From Acidobacteriota bacterium (GTDB lineage Bacteria > Acidobacteriota > Holophagae > Thermotomaculales > Thermotomaculaceae): a stretch of 12,584 nucleotides of DNA. Positions 6,129-12,584 of the stretch are shown here, piece after piece. Location of the stretch: assembly GCA_027067895.1 (NCBI GenBank), contig JAMOUY010000085.1, positions 1 to 12,584 of the forward strand, in the 5' to 3' direction. The notes under the pieces are model-generated. The model saw only the letters and a list, made by a program, of their open reading frames with translations. It was not told where the DNA came from and made no database searches. Every line of letters starts with the position of its first letter. Position 1 is the first letter of the stretch. A program made the translations under genes and the position numbers.

Positions 6129-6776
6129 ATGGCAAAAAAGAAAATGGAAGATTTGGTAAAAGCGGGGCTTGAAAGAGCGGTTGAACTAATGGTGCTTGCC
6201 GCAAACAATGCTTGGCATTTCGGAGGGAAACACACACTTGAAGCCGTGTTGTTAGATGATGAAGAAATGGAAGAAATGGCAAATTACGCATTGTCCTTGG
6301 GGGATATGTCCCCTCTTGCCGCAAGGGACGGAAGGTTTGCCCTTGAATTAATGAAAGAGCCTTGGGCTGTGATAATTTTCGGGGATAATAGAAAGTCACC
6401 GTTTAATTATGACTGCGGTGCGTGCGGTTTTAGAACGTGCAAAGACTTGAACAAAGCGGAAACGGTTGAGAGTTTAACCTCAAACGGGCCCGCATGCGTT
6501 TTCAAAACCTTGAATTTGAATATGGCAGCCAACGCCGCTGCCGCAACCGCTTGGAGGCTCGGGCTTCATTGCAGGGTTTTTTCAACCCTTGCTTTTGCGG
6601 CAAAGGCTTTGGGCTATATGGAAAGCGACATAGTTGTCGGGGTTGCGGTAAGCGCGGCTAAGCAAGACCCGTTTTTTGACAGACATAAATTCTGGACAAA
6701 AGAGGAATGGGAAAGAATTTTCAACAAAGAGTTTCCCACCTTTAACAGAGGCTTTATCGGAGCGATTGAGGAATAG
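6129..6776 (+). CDS. DUF2148 iron-sulfur (ferredoxin-domain) protein, paralogue 2
   Basis: The 215-residue protein is a second DUF2148 member. The cluster motif is clearer here: C96, C99 and C104 (DCGACGFRTC) and C123 (GPAC). The spacing is C-x2-C-x4-C-x18-C, compared with x22 for the last gap in the upstream copy. The conserved tail is also visible (LGYMESDIVVGVAVSAAKQDPFFD). The two copies align along their whole length but are strongly diverged, so the duplication is old and the pair may form a heterodimer. GAGGTG at 6119-6124 and a 10-nt gap from the preceding gene support the start. No partner enzyme is known for the family. The position directly before the acyl-CoA synthetase and dehydrogenase suggests a role in that pathway. 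Confidence 0.82.
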   Translation: MAKKKMEDLVKAGLERAVELMVLAANNAWHFGGKHTLEAVLLDDEEMEEMANYALSLGDMSPLAARDGRFALELMKEPWAVIIFGDNRKSPFNYDCGACGFRTCKDLNKAETVESLTSNGPACVFKTLNLNMAANAAAATAWRLGLHCRVFSTLAFAAKALGYMESDIVVGVAVSAAKQDPFFDRHKFWTKEEWERIFNKEFPTFNRGFIGAIEE

Positions 6777-6784
6777 GGGGAAAT

Positions 6785-8386
6785 ATGGGAAAAGCGCACT
6801 TAAATCAGGTAATAACCTCACACTTAATTGAGTATCAGGCAGACAGGTTCCCCGATAAAGAAATTCTTGTTTTTGAGCAGGGAGATTTTGGAGAGCGTGT
6901 TTTTACTTATTCCGATTTGCACACTTTGGGAAACAGGCTTGCATCTTATTTTGTTGAAAAAGGGATAAAAGAAGGGGACGCGGTTATTGTTTATATGTGG
7001 AACAGGCCGGAAACGGTTTTGTCTTTTATTGCCGCTTCAACGATAGGAGCGATTGTTGTTCCCGTTGACCCGAGGGCAAGGGGAGACAGACTTAGATATT
7101 TTATTGAACACGTTAATGCAAAGGCTGTTCTTCTTTCTTCGGAAACGTTGAAAAACTTTAAGGAAATCAAAAACAAAGTTCCGTTTGTTGAAACGGTTGC
7201 CGTTGCATATCAAAAGGATTTTCCCGTTGAGGTTGAGAAAGATTTTGATAATCTTAACGAAATTTTGGAAGACAAGGGATTAAAAACAATTCCTCAGTCA
7301 ATCTTTGACGTAAACAAGGTTTTTCAGATAATCTTTACTTCCGGCACCACAGGCAACCCGAAAGGGGTGATAATTAAGCATCAGAGAATAGGGCTTTACA
7401 ACCTTTTGAGGCAGTTGGCGTGGAAATACAAAAAGGACGATATTCTTTACACAGGCCTTTCACTTTCTCATGCAAACGCCCATGTTGTTACTCTTTTTCC
7501 CGCTCTTTACGGCGGAATAAAGGCTGTTTTCAGCCCAAAATTCACAAAGTCAAGAATTTGGGATATTTGCAGAAAATACGGATGCACCTCTTTTTCCCTT
7601 TTAGGCGGAATGGCGGCTGGAATTTTTGCCGAGCCTGAAAAGGATAATGACAGAGACAATCCGGTAAAGGTTGTAATTAGCGCAGGTATGCCCAAGGCGA
7701 TTTGGAAATCTTTTGAGGATAGGTTTGACGTTAAGGTACACGAATGGTACGGTTCTGCCGAAGGCGGATTTGCTCACAACCCGCCGGGAAAGGGGCCTGT
7801 GGGAAGTTTCGGAAAACCGCTTCCCGGCATAATGCAGTTTAAGGTTGTTGACGAAAACGACAATCCCCTTGGGGCAAACGAAGTGGGTGAATTGATTATC
7901 AAAAATTTAAGGGGAGAAACAAAGGTTGAATACTACAAAAATCCCGAGGCTTCCGCCGAAAAGACAAAAGGGGGCTGGCTTAGAACCGGGGATATGGTTC
8001 ATTACGATGACAAAGGCTGGTATTACTTTGATTTTAGAAAAGGGACAGAATTAAGGCGAGCGGGAGATTTTATTCAGCCCGAATACCTTGAAGCGGTTAT
8101 GTCAAAACACCCGGAAATTTCCGAAGTATGCGTTTTCGGTATTCCTGCCGAAAGCGGGGCGCCGGGAGAAAGCGACATAGTTGCCGCCATAAAATTGTTT
8201 GAAGGCAAAACTATTGACGTTCAGTCTGTTTTTGAGTTTTGCAAACAGAATTTAGAGGCGAATTTTGTCCCGCTTTATATCTGGATTGTTGACGAAATTC
8301 CGAAAACCCCTTCCGAAAAACTTTTAAGAAGGGTGTTAAAGGAAAATTTTGATAAGAATAATAAAAATGTTTTTAGAAAAAGTTAG
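6785..8386 (+). CDS. AMP-forming acyl-CoA synthetase
   Basis: The 533-residue protein is a full-length member of the ANL adenylate-forming superfamily. It would activate a carboxylic acid with ATP and ligate it to CoA. Motifs: P-loop TSGTTGNPKG (185-194), A5 motif WYGSAEGG (321-328), GWLRTGD (397-403), the hinge region around R418, and a C-terminal PKTPSEKLLRR with the likely catalytic lysine K512. The hinge is unusual: the common DR pair reads FR (417-418) and the usual GeN reads GDF (427-429). The overall style resembles crotonobetaine/carnitine and medium-chain fatty-acid CoA ligases, but the acid substrate cannot be read by eye. The start follows AGGGGGAAA, which overlaps the stop of the upstream gene. 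It should supply the CoA thioester for the dehydrogenase and thiolase. Confidence 0.9.
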   Translation: MGKAHLNQVITSHLIEYQADRFPDKEILVFEQGDFGERVFTYSDLHTLGNRLASYFVEKGIKEGDAVIVYMWNRPETVLSFIAASTIGAIVVPVDPRARGDRLRYFIEHVNAKAVLLSSETLKNFKEIKNKVPFVETVAVAYQKDFPVEVEKDFDNLNEILEDKGLKTIPQSIFDVNKVFQIIFTSGTTGNPKGVIIKHQRIGLYNLLRQLAWKYKKDDILYTGLSLSHANAHVVTLFPALYGGIKAVFSPKFTKSRIWDICRKYGCTSFSLLGGMAAGIFAEPEKDNDRDNPVKVVISAGMPKAIWKSFEDRFDVKVHEWYGSAEGGFAHNPPGKGPVGSFGKPLPGIMQFKVVDENDNPLGANEVGELIIKNLRGETKVEYYKNPEASAEKTKGGWLRTGDMVHYDDKGWYYFDFRKGTELRRAGDFIQPEYLEAVMSKHPEISEVCVFGIPAESGAPGESDIVAAIKLFEGKTIDVQSVFEFCKQNLEANFVPLYIWIVDEIPKTPSEKLLRRVLKENFDKNNKNVFRKS

Positions 8387-8394
8387 GAGGGGAT

Positions 8395-9630
8395 ATGTCC
8401 TATCTTGAATTAAATTTGGAATTAACCGAGGAGCAGGAAGCACTAAAAAAAGAGGTTCATAAATTTGCCGTGGAAGTACTGCGTCCCGCTTCTTTGAAAC
8501 TTGATAAAATGACACCTGAGGAAGTTATTGCGGAAGGTTCGCTATACTGGGACGTAATGAAAAAAATGTATAGTCTGGGTTATCATACGGTTCATATTCC
8601 CGATGAGTACGGCGGAATGGGGTTGGACCCTCTTTCTCAGCATATTTTTTGGGAAGAATTGTCATACGGAAGCGTAGGTTTTGCAGTATCTTTGGGAGTT
8701 AGCCTTTTTGCACCCTTTTTGGCCTCTATGCTTCCGGAAGACAAAATAGTTGAAGAGATTATAAAGCCTTTTGCGGAATGTGATGACGCATCTATTGTTG
8801 GGTGCTGGGCAATAACCGAGCCTAACCACGGAAGCGATATTTTAACTCCGGGAATGGAACATTTTAGAGACCCGAAAATTCATCAGCAGGTTACCGCTTA
8901 TAAAAAGGGGGACAGATGGATTTTAAACGGACAGAAGTCCGCATGGGTGTCAAACGGTCCCGTTGCAACTCAGGCTTTGTTATTCGTAAACATAGACAAA
9001 TCCATGGGAATGGCCGGCGGTGGAATTTGTATTGCGGATTTAACTCAAAAAGGTGTTCAAAAAGGCAAGCCTCTTGACAAAATGGGACAGAGGGAACTGC
9101 CTCAGGGGGAAATTTACTTTACCGATGCGGAAGTGCCGGAAGAGTTTATGATGGTAGACCCTGACAGTTATGAATTTATGACAGACGTTGTATTGGCGGA
9201 AGCAAATATGCACATGGGGGCGTTTTTTACCGGGCTTGCTCAGGCGGCTTACGATTTGACTTTGAAATACTGTACCGAGAGAAAGCAGGGCGGGAAATAC
9301 CTTATAGAACACAACACTGTGAAAGAAAAACTGTTTCACATGTTTACCAAAATTGAAACCGCAAGGGCTTATTCCCGCGCTGTAATGGTTTATAACCTGA
9401 ATACCACGCCGCCTGTTGCGAAATTCAGTTTATCTTCAAAAGTTTACTGCACTCAGGCTGCGTTTGACGTCTGCAACGAAGCGGTTCAACTTTTCGGCGG
9501 ATACGGCTTAACCAAAGAGTATGAAATAGAAAAGTTTTTTAGAGACGCAAGGGCTGGAATGATAGAAGACGGTTCAAACCACGTTCTTGCCATAAGTGCG
9601 GGAAATATGATTATGAAAGAGGTACTTTAA
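8395..9630 (+). CDS. Acyl-CoA dehydrogenase family flavoprotein
   Basis: The 411-residue protein has the usual length and fold markers of the FAD-dependent acyl-CoA dehydrogenase family. These are an N-terminal helical domain, the flavin and substrate motif WAITEPNHGSD (138-148), KSAWVSNG (181-188) and the C-terminal LFGGYGLTKEYEIEKFFRDA (367-386). It would introduce a double bond into an acyl-CoA. In place of the usual YEGT around the catalytic glutamate of MCAD-type enzymes the sequence is IEDGSNH (390-396). By alignment the base is D392, or E391 if it is shifted by one. No electron-transfer flavoprotein gene is in the operon. AGGAGGGG at 8386-8392 sets the start, and the stop TAA shares one base with the thiolase ATG, implying translational coupling. 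Substrate unknown; a branched or cyclic acyl-CoA is possible. Confidence 0.92.
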   Translation: MSYLELNLELTEEQEALKKEVHKFAVEVLRPASLKLDKMTPEEVIAEGSLYWDVMKKMYSLGYHTVHIPDEYGGMGLDPLSQHIFWEELSYGSVGFAVSLGVSLFAPFLASMLPEDKIVEEIIKPFAECDDASIVGCWAITEPNHGSDILTPGMEHFRDPKIHQQVTAYKKGDRWILNGQKSAWVSNGPVATQALLFVNIDKSMGMAGGGICIADLTQKGVQKGKPLDKMGQRELPQGEIYFTDAEVPEEFMMVDPDSYEFMTDVVLAEANMHMGAFFTGLAQAAYDLTLKYCTERKQGGKYLIEHNTVKEKLFHMFTKIETARAYSRAVMVYNLNTTPPVAKFSLSSKVYCTQAAFDVCNEAVQLFGGYGLTKEYEIEKFFRDARAGMIEDGSNHVLAISAGNMIMKEVL

Positions 9631-10862
9631 TGGCCTATATCGCAGGTTCAGGAATGATAAAATTCGGGAAATATCCCGACGAAACCGTGAGGACAATGGC
9701 TGTAAAAGCGGTTGAACTTGCTTTAAAAGACGCAGAAATTGAAAAAAACGACATAGAATATGCGTATTTTTCCAACACGTTTTGGGGAATGTTTTCCAAC
9801 CAGCACTGCATAAAAGGGGAAGTGGTTCTGCGCTCTATGGGAATGGCGGATATTCCTGTGGTAAATGTTGAAAACGCATGCGCAGGGGGAATTACCGCTT
9901 TTCACATGGCTTATCTGACTGTTTTGTCCGGGCAGGCGGATGTGGCGCTTGCCGTAGGTTCCGAAAAAATCACTTCGGAAGACAAAATGAAATCCCTTTC
10001 CGCTTACGCTTCCTGCATGGATATGGAAAGGTTTAAAAACCACATGAAAGAGATTTTGATTTTGCAGAAAAGTTTTAAAAACCTTGTTATTCCCGAAAAT
10101 GCGCAGAATACGGGCGGACGTTCTGTTTTTATGGACGTTTACGCGGTAGGGGCAAGGTGGCATATGGATAAATACGGCTCAACACAGGAGCAGTTGGCGG
10201 TAATTGCCGCAAAAAATCACTGGCACTCTTCAATGAATCCCCTTGCTCAATACCAAATTCCCATGACGCCTGAAATGGTGCTTAAAGACCAAATTGTTGT
10301 GTGGCCTTTAACCCGTTCAATGTGTGCCCCCGTGGGAGACGGAGCGGCGGCATGCGTCATTGTTTCCGAAAGGTTTTTGAAAAAACACGGCAAAAAAAGA
10401 GCGGTGAAAATCAGAGCATCGGTTTTGGGACAGGGAAGAGACAGAAAGATTGACGATGAGGATTTAGGCAAAAGGCTTGGAAAAGTCGCTTACGAAAAGG
10501 CGGAAATTTCCCCAGACGATATTGACGTTGCCGAATTGCACGATGCAACCGCGTACGGGGAATTGCATCAAAGCGAAAATTTGGGATTTTGCAAAGAAGG
10601 AGAAGGGGGGATAATCGCCGAAAGGGGAGAGACGAAATTAGGCGGAAGAATTCCCATAAACACAAGCGGAGGCCTTGAATCAAGGGGACATCCCATCGGC
10701 GCTTCCGGGCTTGCGCAAATCCATGAACTTGTTTTGCAGTTAAGGGGTGAGGCAGGTAAAAGGCAGGTTGAGGGAGCAAGAATTGCCCTTGCGCAAAACG
10801 GCGGAGGGAACATAGGACTTGAAGAGGCAGTAATGGGGATTGCGATTTTGGAAAAAGTTTAA
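9630..10862 (+). CDS. SCPx-type thiolase / lipid-transfer thiolase
   Basis: The 410-residue protein is of the thiolase superfamily. The nucleophile is C84 in ENACAGG, with the HDA motif (H304 in ELHDATAYGE) and GHPIGASG containing H354. The final signature that carries the second cysteine (CxG) in degradative thiolases reads QNGGGN (389-394), so N390 stands where Cys would be. This is the pattern of the SCPx/non-specific lipid-transfer thiolases, which act on branched or sterol-like 3-ketoacyl-CoAs. Some relatives need a small DUF35 partner; none is in the window. The start ATG overlaps the dehydrogenase TAA by one base (TAATG), and AAAGAGGT at 9616-9623 serves as ribosome binding site. It probably cleaves the 3-ketoacyl-CoA made from the dehydrogenase product. 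Whether it works in the breakdown or condensing direction is not shown. Confidence 0.88.
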   Translation: MAYIAGSGMIKFGKYPDETVRTMAVKAVELALKDAEIEKNDIEYAYFSNTFWGMFSNQHCIKGEVVLRSMGMADIPVVNVENACAGGITAFHMAYLTVLSGQADVALAVGSEKITSEDKMKSLSAYASCMDMERFKNHMKEILILQKSFKNLVIPENAQNTGGRSVFMDVYAVGARWHMDKYGSTQEQLAVIAAKNHWHSSMNPLAQYQIPMTPEMVLKDQIVVWPLTRSMCAPVGDGAAACVIVSERFLKKHGKKRAVKIRASVLGQGRDRKIDDEDLGKRLGKVAYEKAEISPDDIDVAELHDATAYGELHQSENLGFCKEGEGGIIAERGETKLGGRIPINTSGGLESRGHPIGASGLAQIHELVLQLRGEAGKRQVEGARIALAQNGGGNIGLEEAVMGIAILEKV

Positions 10863-10884
10863 TGATTTTTAAAAAGAGGAGAAA

Positions 10885-11640
10885 ATGAGTAAAACGATTT
10901 TAATAACAGGCGCCGCTTCCGGAATAGGGGAAGCGGCTGTCCGCCTTTTTAGCGATAAAGGCTGGAAAATTATCGGCATAGACGTAAGCGAAGAAGGATT
11001 AAAAAAAGTTAAAGAAAGATGCGCAGAGGCTTTTGTCTGCGATGTTTCCGAAAAAAAAGAGGTTGAGGCTGTTGCCGAAAATTTGAAAAGCCAAGGAATT
11101 GTTTTGGACGCATTGTTCAACTGCGCGGGAATTTTGAGAATGGGACTTTTTTACCAATTGGATGTTGACAGTCAATTAAAAATAGTTGACGTAAATTTAA
11201 AGGGAATTGTAAACTGCACGCATCTGTTTTTCCCGTTGATGAAAGAAAATTCCGCCATTGTCAATATGTCTTCACTTTCCTCTCTTTACGGCACTCCCGA
11301 GTTGGCGGTGTATTCGGCAACAAAAAGCGCTGTAAAAACGTTAACCGAGGCTTTGAATATTGAGTTTGAGCCAAAGGGAATTTATGTTTGCGATATAATT
11401 GTTGACTATGTGAAAACACCTATGGTTTTGGATGCGGAATACAAAGCCACAAGCGTAAGAAGGTTGGGAGTAACTGTTAGCCCGGAAAAGGTTGCGAAAA
11501 AAGTATTTTCAGCGGTAAATTCCGGCAGAAGGGTTCACCATTACGTTGGAATAAAAGCCAAACTGATAACCTTTTCGGCAAAACTTTTCCCTTTTGCTTC
11601 CAAACTGTTTGCCAAAATTCTGGCTTTTAAGAAAAGATAG
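10885..11640 (+). CDS. Short-chain dehydrogenase/reductase (SDR)
   Basis: The 251-residue protein is a classical SDR. The nucleotide-binding loop is TGAASGIG (8-15), with D33 after the second strand favouring NAD(H) over NADP(H). Further markers are D53, the NCAG motif (79-82), N104, the serine of NMSS (127-130), and the catalytic Y143 and K147 in YSATK. It would interconvert an alcohol and a ketone, possibly a 3-hydroxyacyl-CoA step between dehydrogenase and thiolase; that is inference. The last 30 residues form a hydrophobic/basic helix (KLITFSAKLFPFASK and onward, ending AFKKR) that may tether it to the membrane. It starts 22 nt after the thiolase with AAGAGGAG upstream. Its stop lies one base from the stop of the convergent UDP-glucose dehydrogenase. 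It is probably the last gene of the operon. Confidence 0.9.
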   Translation: MSKTILITGAASGIGEAAVRLFSDKGWKIIGIDVSEEGLKKVKERCAEAFVCDVSEKKEVEAVAENLKSQGIVLDALFNCAGILRMGLFYQLDVDSQLKIVDVNLKGIVNCTHLFFPLMKENSAIVNMSSLSSLYGTPELAVYSATKSAVKTLTEALNIEFEPKGIYVCDIIVDYVKTPMVLDAEYKATSVRRLGVTVSPEKVAKKVFSAVNSGRRVHHYVGIKAKLITFSAKLFPFASKLFAKILAFKKR

Positions 11641-11641
11641 T

Positions 11642-12584
11642 TTATTTCTGTAAAACCGGTTTTCTGCCTATGGAAAAGTAGTTGAATCCCTTTTCTTGCA
11701 TGTGCTCGGGTTTATAGATATTTCTTCCGTCAAAAATTGTTTTGTCTTTCAGGGATTTTTTCATTTTTTCAAAATCCGGTTTTCTGAATTCAAGCCATTC
11801 GGTAACAATTACAAGCGCATCGGTGTCTTTCAATGCCGAGTATTGGTTGTCGCAGAATGTTATTTTGTCGGAAATTCCCATTGAAGAGAAAATTTTCTTT
11901 GCGTTTTCCATTGCCACAGGGTCGTATGCCTTGATTTTTGCTCCCTTTTCTGTAAGCCCTTTGATTATGTCTATTGCCGGCGCTTCCCTCATATCGTCGG
12001 TGTTGGGTTTAAAGGAAAGTCCCCAAATTGCAAAGGTTTTTCCGTCAATGTTTCCGTTGTAAAAGTTAAGGATTCTGTCAACCATGATTTTTCTTTGCTG
12101 TTTGTTAACCTTTTCAACCGCCTCAATAACGCTTAATTTGTGGCCGTATTCCTCTCCGGTTTTCAAAATAGCCTTAACGTCTTTTGGAAAGCACGAGCCT
12201 CCGTATCCCACTCCGGGAAAGAGGAATGCAAGCCCGATTCTTGAATCTGTGCCTATTCCCACTCTGACTTTTTCAATATCCGCGCCTACTTTTTCGGCAA
12301 GGTTTGCCAAGTCGTTCATAAAAGATATTCTTGTGGCAAGCATAGAGTTTGCCGCATACTTTGTCAATTCCGCGCTTACGTTGTCCATTAAAATAATTCT
12401 CTCCCTCTTTCTTACAAAGGGCGAGTATAGGTCAACCATTATGTTTCTTGCCTTTTCGCTGTTTGTTCCTATTACAATTCTATCCGGTTTTAAAAAGTCT
12501 TGAACCGCAGCGCCCTCTTTCAAAAATTCCGGGTTTGAGACGACATCAAATGGATGGTTTGTGATTTTGCCTATCTCTTCCTTA
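11642..12584 (-). CDS. ugd: UDP-glucose 6-dehydrogenase, N-terminus beyond window
   Basis: The 313 visible residues are the C-terminal part; the frame is open to the window edge and reads KEEIGK...SNPEFLKEG, a conserved stretch inside the family, so the true start lies outside. The enzyme oxidises UDP-glucose twice with NAD to UDP-glucuronate, a precursor of surface polysaccharides. Key features of the visible part are the conserved SNPEFLKEG, the active-site lysine and asparagine in AELTKYAANS (about K75 and N79 of the fragment), and the catalytic cysteine in GVGYGGSCFPKD (about C131 of the fragment). The C-terminal UDP-binding domain begins with GLSFKPNTDD. A start at TTG 12523 would cut into this conserved stretch and is not real. 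The gene is not functionally tied to the operon it faces. Confidence 0.9.
   Translation of the reverse strand, partial: KEEIGKITNHPFDVVSNPEFLKEGAAVQDFLKPDRIVIGTNSEKARNIMVDLYSPFVRKRERIILMDNVSAELTKYAANSMLATRISFMNDLANLAEKVGADIEKVRVGIGTDSRIGLAFLFPGVGYGGSCFPKDVKAILKTGEEYGHKLSVIEAVEKVNKQQRKIMVDRILNFYNGNIDGKTFAIWGLSFKPNTDDMREAPAIDIIKGLTEKGAKIKAYDPVAMENAKKIFSSMGISDKITFCDNQYSALKDTDALVIVTEWLEFRKPDFEKMKKSLKDKTIFDGRNIYKPEHMQEKGFNYFSIGRKPVLQK

Noticed and set aside
9723..10163. 146-codon open frame on the minus strand inside the thiolase gene
   Set aside because: It is antisense to a well-supported thiolase, has no recognisable domain and arises from the codon bias of the real gene.
11652..11663. AAAACCGGTTTT as a bidirectional terminator
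   Set aside because: The palindrome has no loop and only a short T run; it lies within the ugd coding sequence.
12084..12503. 139-codon plus-strand frame inside the UDP-glucose dehydrogenase gene
   Set aside because: It is a shadow of the conserved ugd coding frame and shows no domain.
12521..12523. TTG start for UDP-glucose dehydrogenase
   Set aside because: It falls inside the conserved SNPEFLKEG stretch, and the frame stays open to the window edge, so the gene is simply cut by the window.

Overview
The window comes from an AT-rich bacterial chromosome with strong GGAGG-type ribosome binding sites and genes packed end to end. A PATAN/DUF4388 response regulator, a good sigma-54-type promoter and a UDP-glucose dehydrogenase are compatible with an environmental diderm, perhaps anaerobic. 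The species or phylum cannot be fixed from this sequence. No RNA gene, insertion sequence, CRISPR array or convincing intrinsic terminator was seen.

Layout. (1) Positions 1-2420, plus strand: a signalling operon behind a sigma-54-like promoter (144-160). It encodes a response regulator (REC + PATAN + a C-terminal domain possibly of roadblock/longin type), a stand-alone roadblock/LC7 protein, and a small eukaryotic-like protein kinase with altered catalytic motifs. (2) 2417-4030, minus strand: a soluble GAF-like/PAS sensor histidine kinase whose stop codon overlaps that of the protein kinase. (3) 4031-4422: a very AT-rich divergent intergenic region with a textbook sigma-70 promoter, a 20-bp perfect palindrome over its -35 box, and two tandem copies of a TetR-type operator. 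(4) 4423-11640, plus strand: an eight-gene operon for acyl-CoA metabolism: TetR repressor, SCP2 lipid carrier, two paralogous DUF2148 iron-sulfur proteins, acyl-CoA synthetase, acyl-CoA dehydrogenase, SCPx-type thiolase and an SDR oxidoreductase. (5) 11642-12584, minus strand: the C-terminal part of UDP-glucose 6-dehydrogenase, cut by the window edge.

How the genes may work together. In the left block the histidine kinase plausibly phosphorylates the response regulator, whose output seems to be protein-protein contact with the roadblock protein and kinase, not DNA binding. In the right block the repressor probably controls its own operon through the tandem operators. The synthetase would activate a carboxylic acid to its CoA thioester, the dehydrogenase would oxidise it, the SDR may act on an alcohol or ketone intermediate, the thiolase would cleave or form a C-C bond, and the SCP2 protein would bind a hydrophobic acyl substrate. 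The two DUF2148 proteins have no known biochemical role. Their place inside the operon, and the absence of ETF genes in it, makes a redox role with the dehydrogenase an attractive but unproven idea. This operon is the best candidate for an undescribed system here.
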